DNA of 64,000 bases, from contig JAZGTN010000085.1 in assembly GCA_037783415.1 (NCBI GenBank), positions 2,971,501 through 3,035,500 of the forward strand, in the 5' to 3' direction. Shown one piece after another: positions 13,101-25,100 of this stretch; positions within the stretch are counted from its first letter, which is position 1, and each line of letters opens with the position of its first letter. A program made the position numbers and the translations under genes. The stretch is from Leptasterias polaris. Lineage: Eukaryota; Echinodermata; Asteroidea; Forcipulatida; Asteriidae. The notes under the pieces are model-generated. The model saw nothing but the letters and a program-made list of their open reading frames with translations, was not told the origin of the DNA and did not search any database.

Positions 13101-16100
13101 TCCTTTCTTCAGTATATAAAAGAAATATTGACTGCTTAATATTCGGGGCACAGTTAAAATTGTAGACCCTCGGTGATGTCAAAACCATGACTATGCCCTC
13201 AGCTTCGCTTCGGGCATAGTCATGGTTTTGACATCACCTTGGGCCTATAATTTTAACTGTGCCCCTCATAGCAGTCAATATTTCTATACTGTGCACCTGG
13301 ATGAACTTCAACAAAGGGATTCACAGCCAAGTACAATGGGACCTTTGGGACTATTGTTAACTGTCTGCCTACTTGCTACTGTAGAAACTGTATACTGCAA
13401 TGAGCAATGGTGCATCAAACTTTCAACTCATGGACTTATCAGGAAACAGTATCTTAAAAGGAGAATCCCCTATGACCGAAATGGAACAGCTTCTTTCCAG
13501 CTAGAACTGTTACATGGCGGTGACATCCATCCCAACCCCGGACCGGATGATAATGATGGCGTTACACCACATTCTCTCTGCTATCATGACTCCAATCATC
13601 AGCGCAGTATCAGGTACACTCCTGTTGAACTCTCACGCTGGAGACACACAGATGTCCAGTTGCCTACAGACATTCGCAATATCATCCATTCTTATGGAAT
13701 TCAACGCAGAAAGACACGGCGAGGAAGGCGTGGAGGCCGTAGAAGGAATCATCTGGGACAGTCAAAACAGTCAAAATCACTGTCGAACCTTCTATATGTT
13801 CAATGAATGTTCGTTCAGTGCGCAATAAGTCAACAATAATACACGTACGACTTCATATGCGATACCAATGTTGATCTTATTTCAATGACAGAAACTTGGC
13901 TATCAGAACATGATTCAGCTGTTCTACAGGAATTTGTACCTCTGGGTTACAAGCTCGTGCATCAACCACGAAACAACCGCCGTGGAGGGGGAACAGGACT
14001 TGTTTTCAAAGAAACCATCAATGCTTCACAAATTGCTGCTGGTGAGAAGAACTCTTTCGAGTACGCAGAGTATCACATTACAAGTAGATCTTATCAGTTG
14101 TGTCTAATTAATATCTATAGGCCTCCGTACTCGGAGTCACATCCTGTATCTGTGTCTAGCTTTGTATCAGAATTCAACGACTATATTCAAAATCATCTCT
14201 TGTCCAATATTCCTGTATTAGTTACAGGAGATTTTAATATACACGTTGATGTTAGTGGAGACTCACAGTCACAGCCTTTCCTAGATCTTCTTGAGTCTCT
14301 GTGTTGTACACAATTAGTAAATGTTTGTACCCATACACCTGGTCACACCCTTGATTTGTTAATCAGACGGCAGTCTGATGATTCCATTATAATTGGAAAA
14401 CCTTGGGCCCATCCAACTCTTATCTCTGATCATTTTCCTGTAATGTGCTACCTTAATTTAAGTAAAGTTCACTTTCCGATCAAGAAAATTTCATTTCGAA
14501 GGCTATCTGCAATCAATATTGATTTGTTTAAAGAAGATATTGTTGAAAGTCGTCTTTGCAAAGAAAAGACCAATGATGTTTCTGAACTAGCGACATTGTA
14601 TGATATAACACTCAAAGAAATGCTAAATAAGCATGCACCAAAGGTAGTAAAGACTGTGGTCTTGCGATCTAAGGTGCCCTGGCTAAATGATAGTATATTG
14701 GAAGAGAAACGAAAAAAGAGGAAAGCTGAGAAGCGTTGGTTGAAGTCAAGAACTGATAAAGATTGGAAAGCAAGTCAGCTCGAAACTCCTATCCATTCTT
14801 GTTGTATGAGGCACGCACAGCCCATCATAAAGTTTTGGTGTCTGAAAATTAAGAAAATCCAAAAGAACTGTTTAATATTGTGAAAGGTTTGCTGAACGTG
14901 TCAAACAAACAACCAGTTATGCCATGCAATGTTGATAGAAAAACCTTTGTTAATAACTTAGGCAATTACTTTTTGGATAAAGTTCAGAAAATTCATAATG
15001 ACATTGAATCAAAACTTAGTAATGTGAACAAATTAATTATTGATGAAACTTCACTTGATAAACAAATTGTAGTTCTTACAGATTTTAAAGAATTGTCTGA
15101 ACAAGATGTTGAAAACTTGATCATGAAACTCAGTAAGAAATCTTGTCCATTGGACCCAATGCCCACAAAATTACTGATGCAATGTTTGGATGCATTATTA
15201 CCTGTCATAACATCTATGATTAATGTATCTTTGTCGACAGGGCAGTTCCCTGCTCTATGGAAGGTTGCACTTGTTAAACCACTGTTGAAAAAGTCTGGTA
15301 CTGGAACAGATTTCAGTAATTTGAGGCCTATTAGTAATCTTCAGTATATTTCGGAAGTTGGTAGAAGGCGCTGCAACCCAACAAATCCTTGAGCACCTCG
15401 ATTCTCACTCACTCTTGCCATTCAACCAATCAGCTTATCGAAAATTGTATAGTACTGAGACAGCATTCCTTAGAATCAAAAGTGATCTTTTAATGTCAAT
15501 GGATGACCAGAAGATTAGCCTATTGCTCTTACTTGACTTGAGCGGCGCTTTTGACACCATTGACCATCTGCGTCTGTTACAAACCTTGAAAACCCATTTC
15601 TGGATCAATGGTAAAGTTCTTGCATGGATTGAATCTTACTTGGATGATAGAAATGGATGATATTGAATCAGATGTGTTCAAGGTACCCTTCGGTGTCCCT
15701 CAAGGGTCACGTTTAGGCCCCCTATTGTTTACAATGTACACAAGCAGACTCCTCACAAATATTCAAAAGAAGTTCCCTATTATTACTGTCTTGTCATTGC
15801 TACGCAGATGACACACAAGTATATTTGTCATTCTGTCCTAACACACCAAATGAAGAATACTGTATCAGTGTATTAGAAAAATGCATTGAGTACATTAGAA
15901 CCTGGATGTTACAAAACAAACTGATGTTGAATGATAGGAAAACGGAACTGTTAGTTATTGGCACTACACGTCAGGTATCTAAGTTCAAGTCAAACGGTAT
16001 ATCAGTAGGTGACACTGCTATAATACCATCCCATAACGTAAGAAACTTAGGAGTGTTATTTGATACTCAGTTGAACATGGAATCACAAATTATTAGTGTA

Positions 16101-19100
16101 TGTAAATCAGCATATTACATGATTTATAATCTGAGGCGCATTCGTAAATACTTTGATCAAGATAGCATGAAAACTGTCGTCCACGCATGCATTACGAGTA
16201 AATTAGACTATTGTAATAGTCTATTGTATGGATTACCAAACTATAGCAAAGTTGCAGCGGGTTCAAAATACATGTACATGTGCAAGATTGATTTGTAATC
16301 TCCCTAAATTTGCTCATGTAACACCACTGTTAAGAGAATTACATTGGTTGCCCATACGTCAAAGAATTGAATTTAAGATGTTAATGATAGTTTATAAAGC
16401 GCTTAATGGTCAAGCTCCTAGTTATATTACTGAATTATTGGATTTTAAATCTCAAACCCATGGTCATAATCTTCGTAGTACACAAGACACATTGGCATTG
16501 AAGATCCCCCAAATTAGAACAAAAGTAACCTTAGGTGATCGATCATTTCTTTGTGCAGCTCCTAGATTATGGAATAAGCTACCTGTGGACATTAGAAAGT
16601 CTCAATCATTAGATGGCTTTAAATTTAAAGTAAAAACCTTATTTGTTTTAAACATAGATTTAATTATACTATGTTCATGCTTTGAATTGTATAGCATTGT
16701 GTAGTGGTATAGCATCTAAGAGTTCTTGAAGCGCAGTAGAATATATAAACATAGTTTCTGCGCTCTAGAAATGATTTATTATTATTATATAACTGTTATG
16801 TTACTACATGTACATGTATTATTCTGTAGCACAGATAAATCATTGCCACCGTGGCTCTAGACAAAGTGGTACAGTATGTTATTTAAAAACGACTGTTGAA
16901 GTTGAGAGGCAAGTCGGTTACAGCTAGGGCTACGACCATGACTTATCCTATTCCTAAGGGTGTTGCTAGCGATGTCCTATACTTCAACGCATGATGATTA
17001 TTGATACGGAAATCAAGCGGTAGCCATAGCTGTTGTTGCCACTTCAGACACGGCCTAAAGAACTATTTGTTTTGTCCTTTCCAGCTCACAAGGACTTTGG
17101 TCATTTCTATGGGTCCAGTTACGTAGCAGCTCCGGATGGAAGCCGCACAAGGGTAAGAAATTTGATCATAATTTAGGGATTCAGTCAACTCAGGAATAAA
17201 TGTGGAGAAACTGCCTACAAAAACTGCAAATTTTAGCCCTTTTTTTCCAAAAAAATTCATGTGTGTTTTCGTTTTGGTTTGAAAAATTGTACATTTCTTT
17301 CTAAAACTTTGATATTTATTGTTATTGCTATAATTTTGAAGCGTCTTTTTGTTCTATTTTTGTGTATATATATATTTTTCTGAATTTGTTTTTATTTTAA
17401 ACCGTACTTTACGAGTGTAACCCATCCAGCAGGCCATTATTTCATCTTTGAGAGGGCATGTCCATTTTCATTTTGTAAAAGGCACTTCCATCGAAAAATC
17501 TTAATGTCTATGGGAAATTTTTTGAAGGGGCACAAAGGCCAAGACCAGGGGCAACAGAGGTCATGACCTCTGTGGCCTCCGTTTAATTCCAAACCCTGTG
17601 CTCAAAAATAAATCAAAGATAAAAACCAACGATGGTCTGTCGTCACCTTCCACCTCTAGGAGCCATTGGGTTTTCAGTTCCTACCTGATCGTGTGGGTTT
17701 TTCCTGGAATAATTCTTTGGGGTTTCTTCCCATACTTCTCTCCATTGGGTTCTTGGTTAGTACAGTGATTAAGTTCACTTTTCTGTAAGTCCTTGGCTTC
17801 ACAACAAGAAGAAATGAAATGAAATATAGACAAGACTTTTGCAGAAATGGGCTCATAAAAAATTAATAAAATATATAAATGTAAACCAATCTACTTGGAC
17901 AATTTACATACTAGGACGAATGAACGAAATTGCACCCCCTGTCAGCCTATCACACATTTAAAAACGTGAGAGACAAAAATTGGGACCCCCCCCCCCTCCT
18001 AACAACAGAAAAAAACAAAAACACAAAAAACATTGCACTGCACACAAAAGTAACAGGTTAAAAATATGAATTTAAAGATATGGCATGTCATGGCCGAGTT
18101 GTCAAGCCAAGTGCACTGGACTCCAGCTCTGGTGTTTCTGATCAGCAGGGTGTGGGTTCGAGTCCCGGTCGTGACACTTGTGTCCTTAAGCAAGGCCCTT
18201 AACCATCATTGCTTTAATCTTTGGACGGGATCTAAAGCTGTTGGTCCCATGTTTTGTGTAATGCACATAAAAGAACCCAGTTACACTTATTTGCTGAGAG
18301 TAGGGGTGTGTGCCCCACTGTTTCTGGCAGTGGCTGCTGAATTTGCAGCAGTAACTTGAATAAAAACCTACAAGGTGTTTTATAAATAGGTTTCATAGTT
18401 CAAAAACCTGTCTGGAAATAATTAATAATAAGCGCTTTGAGAGGCTTGTAGATAATGTGCTGTGTAAAATCTAGTTAATATTATACAATCGCTCTCATCC
18501 TGCCCATTATATAGACCATCAAAGTAGATTAGTTCTCAGTGGCAAGCAATGCAACAACCAGGTCTGAATTCACTAAATATTAAAGTTGTCCAAACCTTCC
18601 CACTTCCCTTCAGCAAACGCACAAATAAAGAATATTGAACTAGAAGGTATTATACAAGGACTGGTAGAGCTGACAAGATATTCGCAGACAGTGTTCATGT
18701 TTTGTGTGATCAACCATACATTCATAAATAGCAAACATGTGAAAACATTACGGGAAAGCTCCATTAAAAAATTTCCAAGTTTGGCCACAAAAACTAGGAA
18801 AGTTTCCATCCTTTTCACAGAGTGGGTGCGTTTACATTGAATTGCTTGTGTCATTAAACTTAATGGGTGAGCAGTTTATTTGCCGGGGGCAGTCAGCAGC
18901 ACTACTGGTTTGTGCATTATCTAATAAACTGGATTTTTGGAAAAGGAATTACATGGATATAACAGGTGTTAGTTGCCAGACTAAAAGGATGTGTAATTTT
19001 AGCATTTTTCTTTATTGGAGCTTTCCCGTAATGATTTGAGCTTAATCCATTGTGTGAGTCAGGGGATTTTGGGGGTTTTCAGATACAGTCTTCTCGAATA

Positions 19101-22100
19101 TGACTTCATTTCAGTGAAAAATATTCCACATACATTTTTTTTTTCTAGTATGAACTTCAGTATGCTCTCGGACTAAAAATCAACGATGTTTTTTATTCTT
19201 ACGAATCCTGTATAACACCTTTAAAGGCAAAGTAATCCTTTGGTTTTCGGAACCGTTCCATTGTTTTAATCCAATATAAATGTAGATTTATACAATAAAA
19301 CTAACTTGTGAAAACTTCACTTCAAAGGGTGGTCCTGTTTTTGAGATATCGCCAAAAATCCGGAGCGAATATGTTCACGCAGGAAGAATAATCCCCAATA
19401 GGAATACACAATCTGAGAAGCGTTTCTGACAGAAACGCTTCTCAGATTCAAATTTGGGGGCATAAAAACTGATTTTTTTTTTACATAACCACATTTCTTG
19501 GAAGTGAAATGTTTCTCAAAATGCTTTATACTATCGAACGCTGCTGTAGGCTTCTAACTGATTCGTTTTTATTGCCATTAATTTTGAAGACTGATTACCA
19601 AGTAAAAAACTTCCCTTTAAAGGGAACCTTAGAAATTATTTAATGAAAATCTGAAAAATTTGAAACCCGATTGACTCAATGTAATAAGTTGCAAACACCT
19701 GTTGAACATTTATTGCCACAAACAATTAAAAAACACATCACATTGTGCCATACAAAGTACAGGCAAACAGATAACATCAGTAGAACCAGCTGTGCATAGT
19801 CAACAAACAAACAAAATAACACCAAGTGATTTGGTCACACTTTGTGCGATTCAAAATCCCTCGAGCGCAGTAAAGTTTCCAATATTAATTTCAGATTTCA
19901 GTAAAAAAAGAAGAGAACAAAATTGCTGTCGTCTCAGTTTTCCCCGCCAGCCTGTGTTAATATTTTTTGGGTTAGTGCTCCTAACACCCACATCAGAAAC
20001 ATGACGCTTTCCTTCCACTTATGGAATTCCCTTAAGTTGGAATTAACCTCATATTACTGCGAGGAAATCCTTGAGAATTTTTTTTATTATTTTTATTATT
20101 TTTTTAATTATATTTATACAAGAATGAAAGTTTCTGTGACAGCTTTGATGTCCACCGTTGCTGTTCACTGCATTGTGAGTCTTCCTCATTGCATCTAATA
20201 TTGATGCAATATTTCTAGTTTTTTATTATTCCTGTGGTATTTTTGTCTCTTTACACGGCCCTGAATGCCTCTTTTCAGCTCAGGGTCTTTTCAGATTTCA
20301 GACTGTTCGATTTGGCACAGAGTCAGCTAGACATGCATTTTTAAATTCCTTTTTAAATCCCCTTGTGGTCGGGAATTCTATGTTGTCAATTTGAATAGAT
20401 ATGTTTTTGTGGCACATGAGTTTTAGTATTTTTGATTTTTCTTTTTCTTAGCCTAGTTTTTAGTCTCATGGGATATAAAAGAAATTGGCTGGCTTTGACG
20501 GCGGTAACTACATTAAATTTTTTTTGATGAGTGTTCAGGTTTATAGATGTACTTGAAGTAAGTGATGTTCGAAGCTTCGAATGGTGTGGATAACAGGAAC
20601 TAGCAAATACTACATGTAGTAAACTTGCAGGTAGAACCCTGTGTAAATAAATCACTGTTGGGGTCCCTAAGCAGTATACTTCATACTTGAAGTGTTGGCT
20701 ATTAATTCGTTTTGATCGATCTAGAAAAAAATAAAATGATTTGAACACCCCAGGGCATTGTTTTAAATTATCCCAAAAGACTGTGTTTGGTCAGTTGCTA
20801 ATCTTGGGGTAATTGAGGGTAAAACTAGGGGTAAAGCACTGGGTATACAGTGCTTAACATGGGGACTGCTATAAATTCCGACACCCTTATGTTTCGTTAA
20901 CTCTATGTTCCGAAAACCTTCTCGTGATTTACACACTAGGGTTAGGGCTAGGGCTAGGGCTAGGGTAAGGGTTAGGGTCAGAGTTAGGGCATGTAGGGTC
21001 AGGGTTAGGGCAGGGGTCAGAGTTAAAGTAGGTGTCAGGGTTAGGGTTAGGCTCAGGCCAGGGTTAGGGTTAGGGTTAGGGTTAGGGTCAAGGCAAGGGT
21101 CAGGGTTAAGGTCAGTGCTAGGGTTAGGCTCGGGCCAGGGTTAGGGGTAGGGTCAAAGTTAGGGTTAGGGTTAGGGTTAGGGCAAGGGTCAGGGTAATGG
21201 TCATGGTTAGGGTTAGGGCTAGGGTTAGGGTCATGAGTCGGGGTTAAGATTAGGATTAGAAATAGGATTAGGAAAAATACACTAGGGGGTCAGAACTTAG
21301 GTTACAGAGCATATAGGGGTGTAACACACATCGGTGTATGGGTATATTAAAACCAAATAATATTCTAATCCAATTGGAAATTCAACATCTATTAAACCAG
21401 TAATTGGAAATTCAACATCTATTAAACCAGTAATTGGAAATTCAACATCTATTAAACCAGTAATTGGAAATTCAACATCTATTAAACCAGTAATTGCATC
21501 AAAGATAATTGTTTCTTCTTTGGGGTCTACCCTTGCATCAGTATGTGATATAAGCACTACTGTAAGCTTTGTGCTTTATGAGCTCTGTTGGGGGGAAGGG
21601 GGGGGGGGTGGATGGTTGTAATCCTCACACTACTCATTTGGGATTCAAATTTCCTTAAAGGGAAAATATACATTTGGTAATCACTATTAAAATTAATGGC
21701 AATAAAAGCTTACTTGGTTAGAAGCACAGCAGCTTTTCATAGTATAAAATATTTTGAGGATAATGTTTACTTCGAAGTAATGTGGTTATAGAAACAGATA
21801 TCAGTTTTTATCCCCCAAAATTTGAATCTGAGAAAAGTTACTGTCAGATCTGTTGAATGTGTATTCCATTTACGGATTCCTCTTTCGTGCGTGGACATAA
21901 CCGCTCTGAATTTTCGGCGACATCTCAAAAAACACTACCACCTTTTGAAATGAAATTTTCACAGGTTAGCTTTAGTGTATTTATCTACATTTATATAGGA
22001 TTTTTTTAAAAAACTATTCCAAAACCAAAGGTATACCTTTAAAGATTGAATTCAGTGCAAGCATGAGGGCCTTCATTTTATAAAAGTTGAAAGTCAAAGT

Positions 22101-25100
22101 TTTCTTTGGTGCGTTTAATTTTGCAGGAAAATCATAAAATTTTGCATTTGTTTTTATTAAGTTACTCTCATTCACTTCACTTGCGTCACGTCTCGTGCTT
22201 AATGATGCATTTGATGTTCAATGAATGGAACCCTGAACATGAATAGTAAATTCATTGTCGCCTTTTACTGCCCGTCTTCAATGCATATTATTGCACAGTG
22301 GTGCTCACCAATTTCAACAACTTAACCTTCTGTTAAGGAATTTCATTCATTTTCCTGGCATCGCTTGTCGGGCTTTATTAAATCATTAATATGAAATGAA
22401 TCATTAATAAATTAATAAAATATCTACAAATAAGTTGTCAATTCAATACCTACAGACCAATACGTGGATGCAGTTTTATACAAGCAGGAATTTCAAAGGA
22501 ATTTCATAATGTTGGTGTGCCATAATTTGAAGGGTTTGTACAACATTGGTAAGATTGAAAATATAAATGTTCACAGACTTACACATAACTTTATTGGTAT
22601 AAAGATAGTCATGGTGGAAAACTTCCCTCAACAAATTTTTGCTTGAAATTTTTATGGTTTTGGAGAAATGAGTAAAGCAATGAATGTTGATCTCTTGAGT
22701 TCGAAATCCAATGTTCGAAAACAGTGATGAGGTTTTTTCACTGTTTTCTTGTGACTTTAATGAGAGATTGAGCTTAAACTTTCTCAGGTTTGTTATTTCA
22801 TGTATATGTTGGGTCACATAAAGTGCAGTTACTGGTCTTTGACAATTACCAATGTTGTCGGCATGCTTTAAAGGGCACAATCAAATGAGTTTAAGGGCAA
22901 AAAAATAATGAGTTTTTGATACACGCAAGACTTGCACCTAGTCTATTAACCCTTCTACTGTCTGACCATTCAATATCATCCACTGTGGTTTTGAATGGTA
23001 GATAAACTATGCCAGCCTGCAATGTAATATCATGTGGTAAATGCATCTACACAGTACACACATGTTATGTGCACAGTTGTGCCATCATACACAACCAGTG
23101 CAGTTGAATGGTTTCAAATGGTTGGTCAACTCACTGGAAAATGTTACCAAGAGTAGGAGGGTTAAAAATAAATGCATATCCAAAAATAAAACAAACTTTC
23201 TTTGCGCCCTAGCGCATTGACCAGTTATGCTATTCACTATTTATCTTTCATTCATGATCTTGCATCGCCTTTGGCTCTTTATTTAGTCATTTATTATAAA
23301 TGAATGGGTATCTAAAAATACATCGCAGGTTCATTGCGCATTACTGCATTGACCAATTATGCTATTAAAAACTCAATGTTTTCATTAAAATTCATTCCTT
23401 CATCTTGCATGGCGCAAATAATTGTCAATAAAATAACATCTAAAAATAGATAGTTAATTCATTGATGATTTTCACTGTACTCTTCAGGGCACTTTATTAC
23501 AAAGACTAATTCTGTTTTGACAGTCAAAAGAACAGTTTTGTGATCATCCATTTTCCAACAGATAGAGCACTGATGAAAATGGAATGGAACTACAGTCTTG
23601 GGTTGAAATGGTGTAAGATGGCTCTTGTGGTTGATAACCTTCAAGTGCAATTTTTGTCAAAATACAAAAAATCGTTCGATGATGTCACATTTCAAAAATA
23701 TGGTCACAAATCTCTCAAAACTCACCTCATGTCAAAAGCATTTTCTTATAAGTTTTGTTTTCCCTTGTCTCTGGATATGTTTTACTGCCCTTATCACATT
23801 TAATTGTTGGTGGATTTGAAAATTTTCTGGAACTATTTCATCAGCTCTAGCAATCCTGTGAAATAAACTGAGCTATCTAGCCCTCTATGTGGCGTATTTG
23901 TGTATTTGGCAAAGCAACAATCACAATTCTTACGGTAACAGCTCATCAAATATAGAATTGAAAACACAAAAGCAACAAGAAGATAAGGAAGATACAGCAC
24001 CGAAAAATGATTCACTCACTCATCTCGTGACTGTCGTGCTGATCATTCGAGGTACCATCATGGAGGCATCTGCTGTCAGGGATTGCCACAGGGACAGCTC
24101 TCTGTCCTCTGTCATACATACTAGGGCAGCAATGTTTTGGCCTGTCTCGGATGTTGTTAGACCAGGACTTCCTTTGTCCGCCTCTCCGTCGCTTGCCCTC
24201 AACTGTTCAAAATAATAACAACATGACAATTTGATACTGAAATGAGTTTACACAAATGCTTTTGTGATAATTCTATGGTCCTTAACGTAAGTTGTCTGTA
24301 AAGATTTCTGTCAGGAACTATCTAAAAGCTATCTACACTTTTAAGTTAAGAATTGTTTGTTGATTCTTGTAGGGATTATCTCGCACAAGGGATGGACTTC
24401 TTGTAGCTGAGGTGGATCTGAACCTGGTTCGCCAAATCAGAGACAAGTGGAGCTTCCAGGTAAAAATATGTTTGTTCTTTAGCTCTCTTGTTTCTCGAAT
24501 GTTTTACTTCTGAAAACTTTCATTATTTTTTTGTGTTTTTTTAATTCAATTTTTCATTTGTTTATTTATTATTTTTTTATTTATTTCTTGGGGTGAACAC
24601 AGAAACAAATCACAAATCGGGATTTAAACCTGTGACCTCCAGATTAGCTTGTAGGCACTCTACTAACTGAGCTATTTAGCCCTATGTATGGAGATGTTCT
24701 TCTATTTTGCCTAATCGGGGGGGGGGGGGGTGCTTTTGCCAGTCAGAAGCCATTCAACCTGTAACTGCCATATGTATAGCCAGGGATCACATCCAAGTTT
24801 ATGATACAACCTGGGAAGCTGCAGAGGGATCACCTTGAAGGGATGCAACTTTTTACATAAAAATATCAAGAAATAAACCACATGGGAAACTAATTTAATT
24901 AAACTTACTCTGTCAGACAGTGGTTTAGTACATGTAGGCCCCTACTTGATTTAGTATTATTTGTTTTTTTCATTTGTCATTTAATTATTTTATTTTATTT
25001 CTTATTTGTTATATTTGTTTTGATTGTTTATGTTTATTTTCAAATTTTTTAATTGTTTAAACATATTTTTAGTTGGTCAGGGTAGCTACAAGATGTGACA

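Larger units (their letters stand above)
13110..16790 (+). mobile_element. Degenerate APE-type non-LTR retrotransposon (CR1/L2-like)
   Basis: Order: palindromic 5' region, N-terminal segment with hydrophobic leader and 2A-like motif, apurinic-type endonuclease, reverse transcriptase, C-terminal domain with LHWLPI, and a 3' end GCGCTCTAGAAATGA followed by ATT repeats (about 16775-16790). The reading frame changes at least six times, so it is inactive. It sits in UPB1 intron i/j on the gene's sense strand. The clade call rests on the ATT-type tail and motif style and is approximate. Confidence 0.9.

Noticed and set aside
12889..13188. Minus-strand 99-aa ORF
   Set aside because: It mirrors the plus-strand start of the LINE ORF across the palindrome and has no domain.
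18573..18854. 93-aa minus ORF and 84-aa plus ORF
   Set aside because: Overlapping on opposite strands, no family signature, in AT-rich intron.
20905..21144. 79-aa Arg/Val-rich ORF
   Set aside because: Translation of the degenerate TTAGGG tract.
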